A stretch of 47,718 bases of DNA from Bacillota bacterium (GCA_023433505.1 JAEZCO010000085.1:1-47718), one strand, 5' to 3'; positions 24,955 through 34,590 are shown, numbered from the stretch's first letter. Notes: a model not told the origin generated them from the sequence alone. Numbers and translations are program-made.

Positions 24955-27900
24955 TCAAGCCTTTTCAATTCTCACCCTGCTTCCGTCTCCCTGTATGGAC
25001 GGAGGATCAACGACCAGCCTCCTTGCCATCCTGCCTTTCAGTTCGGGCACATGGCTGATAAGTCCGATGACCCTTTCTTTACTGCTTAGGCGCTCCAATG
25101 AATCAATCACCGTATCCAGAAGTCCTATATCCAGCGTACCAAAGCCCTCGTCCAGAAAGAAGAATTCCAGTGGGCTCTGGCCTTTGAGCTGGATTTGTTC
25201 GGAGAGGGCAAGGGCCAGAGAGAGTGATGTCAGGAAGGTTTCGCCGCCGGAAAGAGAGCTGACCATCCGGTGTACCCCTCCATTGGCATTGTCCCTGATG
25301 ATAAAGCCTGATTCCGTGTCAAGCTCCAGAGCATATTTGTACCCTGTAATCGAGCCCAATATTTCTGAAGCTTTCGCCGCAACATAGGCAAGCCTCTCTT
25401 CCGCAATATAATCGATAAAGCTGTTGTCTTTCCCCCGATCCGCCCTCAAAAGCCTGCCTATGGTATCCAGAAGGCTGTATTTCCGGGTCAGTTCCGTATA
25501 TTTGGCGTTTAATTCCACCCATTTCTCATGTTTGCTTTTTATAAGATTTAGATTACTTTTTAGAACCTCGCTGCTGGCAACACACTCCTCTTTCAAGGCA
25601 GCCAACTGTTGAAACGTACTATTGACGCTATTCCATTCCTCTTCGGTGATACTTCGTGCATTTAGACGTTTCAGCACAATGCCCTTCTGCGCCTGAATGT
25701 TTGTCCATATCCTTTCAGCTTCATTTATCTCCTCCGCCAGCTTTACTTGAGCTTCTTTTGGAAGGATCGATTGCTCCACTTCAGCCATATCCTGAAACCC
25801 TTTTTCCTGTAAGGCTGAATTCAATCGAGCCTCTTCGTCGTGTTTCTCGTTTGTGTAAATATCATGCTGGTTCTCCAGCGTTGATTTACGGGTGTCTAAT
25901 AGGGTATGTTGTTTTTCAAGAGAATTTACTTCCTCCTGATATTGCTTTTCCATCGCAGTAAAATCTTCCAGCCTTTGACTAATGCTGTGTATCTCTGCTT
26001 CAATATCCGCATCCCCGGCCATTTCTGCCAACTTCGCCTCTTTTTCACTTTTTCGGCCGGTAAGACTATTTATATCTGCTTCTAATTTTATTTCGTTCAT
26101 TGCCAGTATGCGGAGTTCCTCTTTTTCCTTTTCTAGCTGGGCGCTTTTTATGGAGAGTGATTCCCTGGTCTCTTCGGCCTCTTTCTGAAGCAGGTCCATT
26201 TTATAGTCATTGTCCGTAATCTTGCTCAACTCAGAAACGGCACTTTCTATTTGATGGAGTTGTAAAAATTCCAAATAGCACTGCTGTTTATGCGCAAGAG
26301 AATCTTTCATTTCTGAAAGTGTTTTTTCCATCTGCCCGTAATTTGCATGAGAAACCTTCAACTCGGTATATACGCTATTTTCCGAAAGTCTGTCTTCTGC
26401 CAGCCTGTTTTTCAGTTCCTGTAGATCCGCTGTATATTCCTCCCGTTTTCTCTCCCAAGCCTCCAGCTTTTCCAGCCGGACGGCACTATCCGCCTCCAGC
26501 CTCTCAAGCTCTGCTTGAAGCTTTTCCGGTACAAGGCATCTCAGCTTCTCAGGCAAAACGTTCCTTTGATCATCAAACTCACTGATTTTCCTCTCCAGTT
26601 CTTTTTTTAGCGACTCTATCTGCTCCTCTACCGATCTTATCTGTTCTTCAACGGTCAAAATGGCATTGTCAGTCTCCTTTAAAGCTTGCTCCGCATCCGC
26701 CAGCTTCTCCTTTGCAGCCTTTACCTGCTGCTCAAGCAGGGAAAGTTCCTTTTCATTTCCTCTGGATGCAGGGGCGGGATGATTTTTGGAACCGCATACG
26801 GGACAAGGCTCGCCTTCCACAAGGTTTAGCGAAAGCATATGCGCGGCATTGCCACCCATTTCTGTGCTTGCTTCTTCAAATGCTTCCCTGCACTTTTCAA
26901 GAAAATCCAATGCCAGAATTCTCCTTTCATTCAGCTCATCCGTCGACTGCTCAAAATTATTGCGTTTTGACAGCTGCACGTCCAATTTGGAATTCAAGTC
27001 ATTAATTTCATTCTTTCTGAACAGAAGAACATGGGACACAGGCGTCAATCTGTTCAATTCATCCCTATCCTTTTGTATGGAAGCACTTTCTTCAGTTTTC
27101 AGGGCTTCGTGTTTCTTAATTCCTTCTTCCAATTCCTCCGACCTGTTTTGCGTCTTTGCCAGCTGTTCTTTCAGCATTTCCGTCTTAAGCTCAAGCTTGC
27201 TTACAGCGTCTTTCAGTTCTTCGGCTCTTCTTTGATATTCCTCTATATTTCTGACGGCAGACTCCACTTCCAGCTCCAGCTTTGATCCTTCCTGGAGCTT
27301 CTTTCTGTAGTCTGCCGGAGTTTTTAGCGTTTCTGCTTGCTGCTGCAGCTCCGCCAGCTTTCCTTTCCGGTTTTCCAGTTCGCTTTCTTCCTGCCGAAGG
27401 CTATTATTCTTGTGGGAAATATCATTTTTCAGTTTCAGCGCCAAAGCTTGCAAATCCATTAGTTCATTTTGAATTACAGCAAGTTGGGATTTAATCGCAA
27501 GGGCCTCTGTAAACCTGGCACGCTTTTCAATCAATTTTGGCCGCTCAAGCAAAGCTTCATTTTTTACAGCCTCATATCTTCCCCGTGCCGCAAGTAAGTT
27601 TTCAGTGATTGCCGGAAGTACCTCCAGAAGCTCTTTCAATCGACTCTCCGTCTCTTCCAGCTTCACTGATATTTCTTTGTTCTTTTTGATAATATCCGCC
27701 ATGCTGTCCGCCTTTATGGCACTTTCCAGAAGCCTGCGTTTTTCAGCCGCCTCTCCCTGATGAAGCATTTGCTGCTTTTCCCTGTCTTCGATCAGTTCCA
27801 ATTCCCCGGCAAGCTGCCATATTTCCCTGGATTCGTTGAATTTCGCTTCTATGAGCCTGAGCTCTTTTTCCACCCTGGCTCTTTCTTCAGAAGCAGTTTC

Positions 27901-28578
27901 AAATGAATTCCTTGCTTCATCCACCGCTTCCCTGGTTGCATCCGCATAACCGGTAAGCGTCCCTGTAAGAATATCCATCTGGCTTTTCAACCCAGAAGTC
28001 TTTCTGTTGAGCTTGTCCCAGAGGTTTTTACCATATTCGTCAAGATAAAAAATCCGCTCCAGCATGTCCCGTTTTTTGGCGCTGTCCAGCATCAGGAATT
28101 CCTGAAAACTGTTTTGCGGCAGAACTACCGCCCGTGTAAAATCATCATGGCTTAAACCGATAAGTTCCTCAATGCTGCTGCTCACCTCGGATGCTTTATC
28201 GCAAACAGGCAGCTCCTCGTCTCCGGCTATTTCAATGAGCCGTGCAATTTTGGCCTCACAGGAATTATTGGAGCCTTTTTTCCGCTGATAGGTGCGTTCG
28301 ACCCGATAGATTTTTCTGCCGCCGCTTTTCAGAAGCTCGAAAGTGAAGGATACCCGTACGGCTTCCATATTTGTATTGATTATTCCCTGGGTGCCTCTTT
28401 CAGCTCTCTTAACCCTTCCGTATAATGCAAATGTAATGGCGTCAAGTACGGTGGACTTCCCGCTGCCGGTAGGTCCGAATATGCCAAACAATCCTGTTTC
28501 TCCAAGGCATTCAAAATCAATTTTCTGCCTGCTGCGGAAGCTTTGCAGCCCTTCTATCTCAAGAATTTTAGGCCTCAT
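24955..28578 (-). CDS. sbcC: Exonuclease SbcCD, ATPase subunit C (Rad50-like)
   Basis: SMC-like ATPase of about 1207 residues that powers the SbcCD nuclease on hairpins and blocked ends. The Walker A motif is GIFGPTGSGKST near residue 35. Two long coiled-coil arms flank a zinc-hook CPVC (GEPCPVCGSKNHPAP, about residue 610). The ABC signature SSLSGGETFLTSLSLALALS and Walker B FFFLDEGFGTLD are near the C-terminus. GGAGG lies 8 nt before the ATG at 28578, which overlaps the sbcD stop by 11 bp; a longer frame reading back into sbcD is rejected. The order sbcD-sbcC and the overlap indicate translational coupling. Confidence 0.96.
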   Translation of the reverse strand: MRPKILEIEGLQSFRSRQKIDFECLGETGLFGIFGPTGSGKSTVLDAITFALYGRVKRAERGTQGIINTNMEAVRVSFTFELLKSGGRKIYRVERTYQRKKGSNNSCEAKIARLIEIAGDEELPVCDKASEVSSSIEELIGLSHDDFTRAVVLPQNSFQEFLMLDSAKKRDMLERIFYLDEYGKNLWDKLNRKTSGLKSQMDILTGTLTGYADATREAVDEARNSFETASEERARVEKELRLIEAKFNESREIWQLAGELELIEDREKQQMLHQGEAAEKRRLLESAIKADSMADIIKKNKEISVKLEETESRLKELLEVLPAITENLLAARGRYEAVKNEALLERPKLIEKRARFTEALAIKSQLAVIQNELMDLQALALKLKNDISHKNNSLRQEESELENRKGKLAELQQQAETLKTPADYRKKLQEGSKLELEVESAVRNIEEYQRRAEELKDAVSKLELKTEMLKEQLAKTQNRSEELEEGIKKHEALKTEESASIQKDRDELNRLTPVSHVLLFRKNEINDLNSKLDVQLSKRNNFEQSTDELNERRILALDFLEKCREAFEEASTEMGGNAAHMLSLNLVEGEPCPVCGSKNHPAPASRGNEKELSLLEQQVKAAKEKLADAEQALKETDNAILTVEEQIRSVEEQIESLKKELERKISEFDDQRNVLPEKLRCLVPEKLQAELERLEADSAVRLEKLEAWERKREEYTADLQELKNRLAEDRLSENSVYTELKVSHANYGQMEKTLSEMKDSLAHKQQCYLEFLQLHQIESAVSELSKITDNDYKMDLLQKEAEETRESLSIKSAQLEKEKEELRILAMNEIKLEADINSLTGRKSEKEAKLAEMAGDADIEAEIHSISQRLEDFTAMEKQYQEEVNSLEKQHTLLDTRKSTLENQHDIYTNEKHDEEARLNSALQEKGFQDMAEVEQSILPKEAQVKLAEEINEAERIWTNIQAQKGIVLKRLNARSITEEEWNSVNSTFQQLAALKEECVASSEVLKSNLNLIKSKHEKWVELNAKYTELTRKYSLLDTIGRLLRADRGKDNSFIDYIAEERLAYVAAKASEILGSITGYKYALELDTESGFIIRDNANGGVHRMVSSLSGGETFLTSLSLALALSEQIQLKGQSPLEFFFLDEGFGTLDIGLLDTVIDSLERLSSKERVIGLISHVPELKGRMARRLVVDPPSIQGDGSRVRIEKA

Positions 28579-29830
28579 CCGCTTTACCTCCGTCAATTGT
28601 ATCCGGCATTTCGGGTTCCGCATCGTTTAAAAGCTCCAGAAACGCCTTTAACAGTTCTTCGGGGATTTCCGCCCCTATACGGCTCCTGTAATGATCAGAA
28701 AACAGCCTGTCGATCTTCTTTCCTTCCCTGCTGCCGGGAGATATTAACGAGGAAAGCTCCTGCTTCAGCTTCGGCCTTATGTTGATGATCCCCGGATGCA
28801 AAGCCCTGAGCCGCCTTTGTTCTTCTACCGGAAGTACCCTTTCCGTGACGATCTCCAGATCTATCCATGCCTTCGGATCTCTGCCCTCTTCACACCATCG
28901 CAGCGCCTGGTCGACTCCTTCTTTCGCGATCCATTTCCTTAAGGGCTTTCCGCAATCGAGATAGACAGGCTTTATGTCCGCCTTTTTCCCCGGGACAGCA
29001 TCAACGATATATACCGCCTTGCTGTAATCAGCCTCAGAGAAGCTGTAGGCAAGGGGAGAGCCTGAATAGAACACCGGAGAGGCCGCACTTTTGACCTCCT
29101 GAGGCCTATGCAAATGACCCAGCCCAATGAAATGAGCATTTGCAGGCAAGACAGCCGGATCTACCGTCAGTGCCCCCCCTACCTGAAGCGTCCTTTCAGA
29201 CTCGGATTCTTTACCGCCTTTGAGGAAAAGATGCCCCACCGCCAGATTTACTGTGTCATCCCTGAACTTTTGGCTGAGGGCGGAGAAGATGCTGCCAATT
29301 TTCTCAGAATATGCTTTTTGCAGGTGCGCTTCGTCTGCCTGTTGGGACAAAAGCTCTTCCAAACGAGATTCCGACGGATAGGGCAAGGTGATGACAACCG
29401 CAGTATGCTCGCAACCGGGCACCGCTATCTCCAGCCATCCGGAGCCGGATTCAACCAACCGGATGCCTTGTGCTCCGATTTTATACTGACCTGCATCGCT
29501 GCCGGGATACCCCAGAAGTATAATACCGTCTTTATACGCCAGAGGGCTTGCTGCACAAAGCCTCTCAGGATTATCATGATTACCTGCTATAACGATCACA
29601 GGCCTCCTGCCCTTGCCGTTAAGCTTGTCCATTGCTTTATAGAAAAGCTCTTCGGCTGCGGCAGAGGGGTTGTATGTATCAAAGATGTCACCAGCCACCA
29701 GAACAAGGTCGATCCTCTGGTCTTCCACCATTTTACAAAGACAATCAATAAATTCCCGCTGCTCATCTATGCGGCTGATTTGTTCCAGATTCCTTCCAAG
29801 ATGCCAGTCTGATGTATGTAGTATCCGCAT
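28568..29830 (-). CDS. sbcD: Exonuclease SbcCD, nuclease subunit D (Mre11-like)
   Basis: Mn-dependent nuclease of 420 residues. All metallophosphoesterase motifs are visible: HTSDWHLGR at the N-terminus (Asp, His), VLVAGDIFDTYNPS, IVIAGNHDNPERL, and later AVGHLFLKGG and FIGLGHLHRPQ for the last His ligands. The C-terminal capping domain carries the SbcC-binding part. AGGAG lies 11 nt before the ATG. It is the first gene of the sbcDC operon; a copy of the dispersed hairpin repeat lies 70 bp upstream. Confidence 0.96.
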   Translation of the reverse strand: MRILHTSDWHLGRNLEQISRIDEQREFIDCLCKMVEDQRIDLVLVAGDIFDTYNPSAAAEELFYKAMDKLNGKGRRPVIVIAGNHDNPERLCAASPLAYKDGIILLGYPGSDAGQYKIGAQGIRLVESGSGWLEIAVPGCEHTAVVITLPYPSESRLEELLSQQADEAHLQKAYSEKIGSIFSALSQKFRDDTVNLAVGHLFLKGGKESESERTLQVGGALTVDPAVLPANAHFIGLGHLHRPQEVKSAASPVFYSGSPLAYSFSEADYSKAVYIVDAVPGKKADIKPVYLDCGKPLRKWIAKEGVDQALRWCEEGRDPKAWIDLEIVTERVLPVEEQRRLRALHPGIINIRPKLKQELSSLISPGSREGKKIDRLFSDHYRSRIGAEIPEELLKAFLELLNDAEPEMPDTIDGGKADEA

Positions 29831-29889
29831 TGGCTAATTAACTCCTATTAGTGAATGTATCAATAAGTTTATCTGAAAATGCCATTGAT

Positions 29890-29950
29890 TCAATTTCCAA
29901 TGGGGGCATGCCCCCATACCCCTTCGCTGCGGGCGAAATGAATTCGCCAC
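29890..29950 (+). repeat. Short copy of the dispersed repeat, upstream of sbcD
   Basis: It contains the perfect 18-bp palindrome ATGGGGGCATGCCCCCAT (29900-29917) and the GGGCGAAATGAATTCGCC hairpin, and then stops. The left flank CAATTTCC matches other copies. Confidence 0.85.
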
Positions 29951-30016
29951 CTTAAGAAAAAAGAATTGCCCGGAAGACAACTCTTAAACAATTACACACC
30001 GCTTAACAACAAATAC

Positions 30017-30406
30017 TTACTTTGTGTTAGTGTCTTTACCGCCCCTAATTACACGTATTGCCACTTCATGCCGTCCAACTCTGGTGGAAAGTTCATCCAC
30101 CTTTGTTTCTATCCGGGAAATCTGCTCAGAATTCTGTATGTAACCATCATAGAGAGCTTTTAAATTGGTATCCATTTTGTTTTCAAGCCGTACAATATCC
30201 AATTTATCAGCTTTACCGTCAAGCTTTTTTTCCATCCCATCCAGTCTCTGGTCTATTCCCTCGAACCTTTGATCCATTCTGTCCAGCCTTTGATCTACTC
30301 CATCGAACCTTTGATTCATGGTTTTAAACATATGGTCTACCATTCCAAATTTGCTTGTCATTTCGCCATACATTTTGGTAAGAAGCTCAAAAGTATTATC
30401 AATCAT
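30017..30406 (-). CDS. Small heptad-repeat coiled-coil protein
   Basis: Soluble protein of 129 residues, no recognised enzyme domain. Residues 27-60 are built from 7-residue units of the form M-x-x-R-F-D/E-G and V/I-D-Q-R-L-D (for instance MNQRFDGVDQRLDRMDQRF), then GIDQRLDGMEKKLD, a near-perfect coiled coil. A second helical stretch (IQNSEQISRIETKVDELSTR) ends the protein. Similar proteins are common in Clostridia and Bacilli as hypothetical proteins, sometimes phage-derived. GGGG precedes the ATG. The gene stands alone between sbcD and a DUF1848 gene. A scaffolding or oligomerisation role is an inference from structure only. Confidence 0.75.
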   Translation of the reverse strand: MIDNTFELLTKMYGEMTSKFGMVDHMFKTMNQRFDGVDQRLDRMDQRFEGIDQRLDGMEKKLDGKADKLDIVRLENKMDTNLKALYDGYIQNSEQISRIETKVDELSTRVGRHEVAIRVIRGGKDTNTK

Positions 30407-30558
30407 AACCCCACTCTCGCTTTCCTTTTCAATTTTATCAAAACGGATATTAAAATTCTATAGTTCACAAATATAATACCCCGAACAAATGTTCTATTTT
30501 ATTATATCTCCTTATATTGTAAAATGCAAGCAAATTTTACATTTTTTATTATCTATTA

Positions 30559-31461
30559 TTACAATGTCCTTCTGTCCGTGATCTTGTCAGTTATTTTCAA
30601 ACTGCTGCATAAAAGCGGAGAGTCCGGATCATAACCGGCACGGTTTCTATCAACCGATGCCTTGCTGTAAGTCGCATAGCAATATAAACATCCGTGTATA
30701 CAAGTATTATAAGCCCCAATATCCACACTTGCAGCGCATCCGCATTCTTTTCTCTGGTTTGCATCCTTTTTATATCGTACAGGTGTACCGGTAATTTCCG
30801 TGATCAGCTCCGGGTCAATACAGCAGGCATGCCCGATCCCATACTCCCATAGGTCTGTCTTTTCCGCACAGGTTTCCAGTTTCAGCCCATATGTATTTCC
30901 AATAACACTGATTTTCTTAGCCGCTTCCTTGATTTTTTCTTCTTGAAGCTCTTGAATAGCATTGGTCTTAAAGGCTTTATCAATCTTTTTATAATAATCG
31001 ACAAAGCTTATAATACATTTTGACGTATATGCACACAGCTTATCAGCCAATTTTCCAAAACATTCTTCATGTCTTTCCACACTGAAGGCATCGTTGATAA
31101 TCACCGGGTCATATCTCCAGATTACACGTTTTGGTCCCAATTTGTCCGAAAGCCGTAGAAAAGTATCACTTACCCTTGTTTTATCCGGAACGTTCCTTTC
31201 GAATTCCATACCGTAAGGATTTAGTGTAAATTGGAAATAGAACGGATAGTCTTTGATCAAGTCCAGGTCGGGCAGCATCTTCTCCGGATTTTTCGTCCAG
31301 AAAACAAAGCAATCCACCTTCTCCCTTTTTAACGATATCCTGCTGACCTGACCCGCTGCAAAAGGATTCCGCACAAGGACATACCCTTCTCTTATCCTGT
31401 TGAAAAACCAATCGCTGTAAAAGGCCGGAATATCAGTCCTCCGGCTGACGCTAATAATCAC
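30559..31461 (-). CDS. DUF1848 family protein
   Basis: Protein of 300 residues, family-typical from the opening IISVSRRTDIPAFYSDWFFN onward. VDCFVFWTKNPEKMLPDLD and KRVIWRYDPVIIND are conserved blocks. The C-terminal part has a Cys cluster: CAE, ACCID, ECGCAAS, then CIHGCLYCYATY, which includes a C-x3-C-x2-C arrangement like that of radical SAM iron-sulfur sites. Iron-sulfur binding is thus likely, but activity is unknown. GTG start at 31461 with GGAG at 7 nt. No operon partner; the next gene upstream is 256 bp away. Confidence 0.88.
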   Translation of the reverse strand: MIISVSRRTDIPAFYSDWFFNRIREGYVLVRNPFAAGQVSRISLKREKVDCFVFWTKNPEKMLPDLDLIKDYPFYFQFTLNPYGMEFERNVPDKTRVSDTFLRLSDKLGPKRVIWRYDPVIINDAFSVERHEECFGKLADKLCAYTSKCIISFVDYYKKIDKAFKTNAIQELQEEKIKEAAKKISVIGNTYGLKLETCAEKTDLWEYGIGHACCIDPELITEITGTPVRYKKDANQRKECGCAASVDIGAYNTCIHGCLYCYATYSKASVDRNRAGYDPDSPLLCSSLKITDKITDRRTL

Positions 31462-31716
31462 AGGCTTGCTCCGTTTCTACTCTCCTCAGTACATTTATAA
31501 CGACCAAATTCAAAAATCAATCCATCAGCGGAGTTTAACGGGGCTGGAGATATGCCCGCCGCCTGCGCCAACTCGGTATCCGCCGCATAGAGGCGGGAGA
31601 CATTTTATGATGCCTTAATATATTCTACCATACTTTTGGATAAATTCATTTAAATCCTATAGTGAAAGAACATAATGTTTACCGGGCTAATGTACATAAA
31701 AAAGAATACGATAAGG

Positions 31717-32268
31717 TCATAGCCGATAGGGATCTTTATCCATCAAAAATGCCATTGCCTCATCCTTGAAGCTGCTATCCTGAATCCAATCCCTCATATC
31801 CTTCAGTTTATCATAATTGTCCTTGCCGAACTTTTTGATATAGTGCTCCTCAAACCGCTGCCTGGTCATTTCTCTTTTAAGCTTCTGCTGCCATGGACCC
31901 GTAAAAAAACTGTTCATGTCATGATGAGAATCGTTTTTTATCAGCGTTTCCCATTCGTTTTTATCCAGCCATACACCGTTGCAGCTGCTGCAGTGATCTA
32001 CCTTAAAAGAAAATTCCGGCAGAACAGTATATTTTATTAGTATCTTTCCGCAATCAGGGCATAGATTCACTATTTTGGAATCATATTCAGGCAGATAATC
32101 ATTTGCCGTGTCGAGGGAGGACTCTTCAAGCTGTATTTTATTTTTCCAGTTGATATAATCTTCAAATCTTATCCAATCACCTTCGCAGCTGTTACAGCTG
32201 TAACACCTGAGACCCAAATCCTCCTCTGCATATTTCAGGTCCGCCGTTTTACAAACAGGACATTTCAT
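31717..32268 (-). CDS. Zinc-ribbon (zf-TFIIB type) protein
   Basis: Protein of about 183 residues with two zinc ribbons. The first is CPVCKTADLKY with CYSCNSCEGDW at residues 3-33. The second is LCPDCGKILIKYT with VDHCSSCNGVWLDKNEWE at about residues 70-108; the CxxCxGVWLD pattern is the signature of the family. The C-terminal 70 residues are helical and basic. ATG at 32268 is preferred because GGTGAG lies 5 nt upstream; an in-frame GTG two codons earlier overlaps it. Function unknown; binding of nucleic acid or protein through the ribbons is plausible. Confidence 0.85.
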   Translation of the reverse strand: MKCPVCKTADLKYAEEDLGLRCYSCNSCEGDWIRFEDYINWKNKIQLEESSLDTANDYLPEYDSKIVNLCPDCGKILIKYTVLPEFSFKVDHCSSCNGVWLDKNEWETLIKNDSHHDMNSFFTGPWQQKLKREMTRQRFEEHYIKKFGKDNYDKLKDMRDWIQDSSFKDEAMAFLMDKDPYRL

Positions 32269-32451
32269 ATTCACTCACCAACCTTATATTACCATGTAGA
32301 TCAATTTCAGCAGATCATTTTCAGACTTGCCTGATATAATCATTCTCCTTATCTGCAATAGCTATTCACGATAAGCCTCGCATCTATTTTTATAAAAGGT
32401 TGCCTGGCTTTGGAAAAACTTCTATCTTAACTGTCTCCCTGAGTAGGCTGA

Positions 32452-33009
32452 TTACCGATCAGCCTTCGATTTTTCATTCTCCTGTTTGTTTGGAAAAATA
32501 TATTTTATAAAGTTCTTTAACAGATTTTTATCCTCCAGCTGTTTCAAGGCTTTGTTCTGCAAGAGCAAAAACAGAAGAAGCAATGCAATGAAGGTATTTA
32601 CATAAACATCTTTCAGGTCGAAGGTAAAATAACCCTTTACCAGAATGTAGTCAAGGCTCCCATTCCAAAAAATTTTATCGATCAGCGAACACATAGCGCC
32701 TGAAAAAATAAAGGCAAACATGACGTTCACCACTCTCTTTTTCTCAATTAGAGAGCATACATATTCATAAAATTTATAGATGAATATGCTCATAATAACC
32801 ACTACTGAAATATGCAGCCATTTACTGATGCCCAGCTGCAGCATAGAATTAAACCATGAATAGTCCCTGTTGAACATGGGCTTAAAGTATAGCAAAGGCG
32901 GCAGCAGCGGAATGTTTTTATCCAAATAGTGATTATTGATAATTATTTTGATTATCTGCTCCAGTGCTATTAAAAAGAGTACGCCCAGCCACGTTTTCCT
33001 ATTTTTCAT
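32452..33009 (-). CDS. Signal peptidase II (LspA)-like membrane protein
   Basis: Membrane protein of 185 residues with four hydrophobic segments, in the pattern of lipoprotein signal peptidase. ALEQIIK matches the LDQxxK start, SGAMCSLIDKIFW matches GGAxGNLIDR, and FTFDLKDVYVN matches the FNVAD block. Both Asp residues that form the aspartyl-protease dyad are therefore retained, while several flanking Asn/Gly residues are changed. It has a charged C-terminal tail. The ATG at 33009 has GAGG at 5 nt. It is probably a divergent LspA paralogue rather than the housekeeping enzyme; it lies alone without rluD or ileS, the usual neighbours. Confidence 0.75.
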   Translation of the reverse strand: MKNRKTWLGVLFLIALEQIIKIIINNHYLDKNIPLLPPLLYFKPMFNRDYSWFNSMLQLGISKWLHISVVVIMSIFIYKFYEYVCSLIEKKRVVNVMFAFIFSGAMCSLIDKIFWNGSLDYILVKGYFTFDLKDVYVNTFIALLLLFLLLQNKALKQLEDKNLLKNFIKYIFPNKQENEKSKADR

Positions 33010-33095
33010 AGTTACCTCATACGACCCCTTATCCATCCGGCATGATGTAAATTATATATTCATTTTCAAACAAATGAAAGCTTTCCTTTTAAAAC

Positions 33096-33132
33096 AGGCC
33101 GGTCCTTTGCCCAGGCAATAAATTACCGGCCT
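33096..33132 (-). terminator. Hairpin terminator behind a tiny reading frame
   Basis: Minus strand AGGCCGGT pairs with ACCGGCCT (8 bp) around a 21-nt loop, followed by GTTTTAAAA. It begins at the stop codon of the 22-residue frame upstream. Confidence 0.5.
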
Positions 33133-33201
33133 TCAAAGACTGAAATCAGGCCCTGACGACATTCCGGCAAGCAGGGCAACAACCATAACCTCAATATACA
33201 T
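33133..33201 (-). CDS. Candidate 22-residue peptide gene
   Basis: ATG with GAGGG at 8 nt encodes MYIEVMVVALLAGMSSGPDF followed by SL and TGA. A hairpin terminator follows directly. The product has a hydrophobic middle (VMVVALLAGM) and a polar SSGPDFSL end, which could suit a membrane or secreted signal peptide. No family is recognised. The rest of the 33010-33373 gap shows nothing else. It might instead be a leader peptide, though no gene follows on this strand before the LspA-like gene 120 bp away. Confidence 0.35.
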   Translation of the reverse strand: MYIEVMVVALLAGMSSGPDFSL

Positions 33202-33373
33202 ATTCCACACCCTCGTAAACTTACTATCATAAATTTAATCGCACCAGAAATGCTGCAGGATTCCAAACAAAATTACCTTTGATTGATGATTAATAGAAGT
33301 TATGGTAATATTTTGTTTAGATTGTTATGTCCATAAGACATGTTGTTATTGGAATGTAAAGAAAGAGTGATAA

Positions 33374-33901
33374 ATGTTGATAGGAAACAAGATAGAAGGC
33401 CGGCTTGAATACAATATCAGGCTATTGTCAGGTGATGATGAGCTTGATGTACAAGCCCTTTGCGAAAGATGCTCAGACTTTTCGGAGCTAATTGAAGGCA
33501 GACCGCCTGAAAAAGACGCGGGACACGGCATCCTGTTTGATTTGCCCCCCAATAAAACGATGAAAGATAAATTTGTATTCGGGGTATATAAAGAGACCGG
33601 CGATTTAGCTGCGGTTATTGATTTAGTAAAGGATTATATAGCACCTGGAGAATGGATCATAGGGCTGCTGATGATTGACCCCGGTGAAAGAGGAAAAGGC
33701 CTGGGAAAAGATTTGCATGCTTTTATTAAAGCATGGGTTTTGGAAAGGCACGGTAATGTGTTAAGGATTGGAGTAGTGGAGGCTAACCGAAGAGGATATA
33801 AATTTTGGTGTGAAATGGGATATACTGAAACGGACAGAGTAAGCACTACTTATGGAAATAAGACCCATACGGTTATTATAATGCAATCATTACTTAAGTG
33901 A
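33374..33901 (+). CDS. GNAT-family N-acetyltransferase
   Basis: Acetyltransferase of 175 residues. The acetyl-CoA loop is read in IGLLMIDPGERGKGLGKDLH (about residues 95-114, R/Q-x-x-G-x-G form). The following VLRIGVVEANRRGYKFWCEMGY is the typical strand 5 to helix 4 block with the FWxxxGY end. The substrate is unknown. AAAGAAAGAG precedes the ATG at 6 nt. It lies 124 bp ahead of another GNAT gene of a different subfamily. Confidence 0.9.
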   Translation: MLIGNKIEGRLEYNIRLLSGDDELDVQALCERCSDFSELIEGRPPEKDAGHGILFDLPPNKTMKDKFVFGVYKETGDLAAVIDLVKDYIAPGEWIIGLLMIDPGERGKGLGKDLHAFIKAWVLERHGNVLRIGVVEANRRGYKFWCEMGYTETDRVSTTYGNKTHTVIIMQSLLK

Positions 33902-34024
33902 AGGAGTAAGCGTCGCTTTAATGATACCGCCAAGACCCAACCAGCATTTCTGCAGCCAAGGGGTTACCAGCTTTAGGCGTCATGGGTATAATTGTACGAA
34001 ACGCGGATTTACGGAGGTAGCACT

Positions 34025-34489
34025 GTGATAATTGAAAATGCGGATTTTAAAGATTTGAAGGAAATACTGGAATTACAATACCTTGCATATCAGAGCGAGG
34101 CTATGCTTAATAATAACTTTTCCATACCGCCGCTGCTTCAAACCTTGGAAGAGGTCCGAAAGGAACATCGGAACGGACCCTTTCTTAAAGCTGTCGATGA
34201 AAATGGTACGATTATAGGCTCTGTTCGCGGACATATCCAGGATAATACATTATCGATAGGCAAACTGATAGTTCATCCCGATCACCAGGGTAAAGGCATT
34301 GGGACAAAGCTTTTGCAGGCTATGGAAAAAGCACATCCGACCCTACGGTATGAATTGTTTACCAGCAATAAAAGCGTAAAAAATATCAGGCTTTATGAAC
34401 ATCAGGGTTATGTCCGGTTTATGGAAAAGCAGATAGCGCCTGATTTGACTTTTATCTATTTGGGGAAGAACCCGGATAAAATAGTTTAG
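34025..34489 (+). CDS. GNAT-family N-acetyltransferase
   Basis: Acetyltransferase of about 154 residues. Motif A is IGKLIVHPDHQGKGIGTKLL (about residues 77-96), followed by RYELFTSNKSVKNIRLYEHQGY, the classic end of the fold. GGAGG lies 7 nt before the GTG at 34025; an ATG 11 codons upstream has no ribosome site and is rejected. Substrate unknown. The downstream gap to 34976 holds a dehydrogenase remnant and two kinds of repeat. Confidence 0.9.
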   Translation: MIIENADFKDLKEILELQYLAYQSEAMLNNNFSIPPLLQTLEEVRKEHRNGPFLKAVDENGTIIGSVRGHIQDNTLSIGKLIVHPDHQGKGIGTKLLQAMEKAHPTLRYELFTSNKSVKNIRLYEHQGYVRFMEKQIAPDLTFIYLGKNPDKIV

Positions 34490-34590
34490 CTGCAATTCCG
34501 TCATACCAATGAATATTTTTTTTGCACAAATGAATTATGATGCATCATCAATAGAAAAGCCAACACGAAACAGGCTTATCGGTCCGATTG

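Noticed and set aside
28579..28623. Longer N-terminus for SbcC
   Set aside because: It would overlap sbcD further and lacks the ribosome site present before the ATG at 28578.
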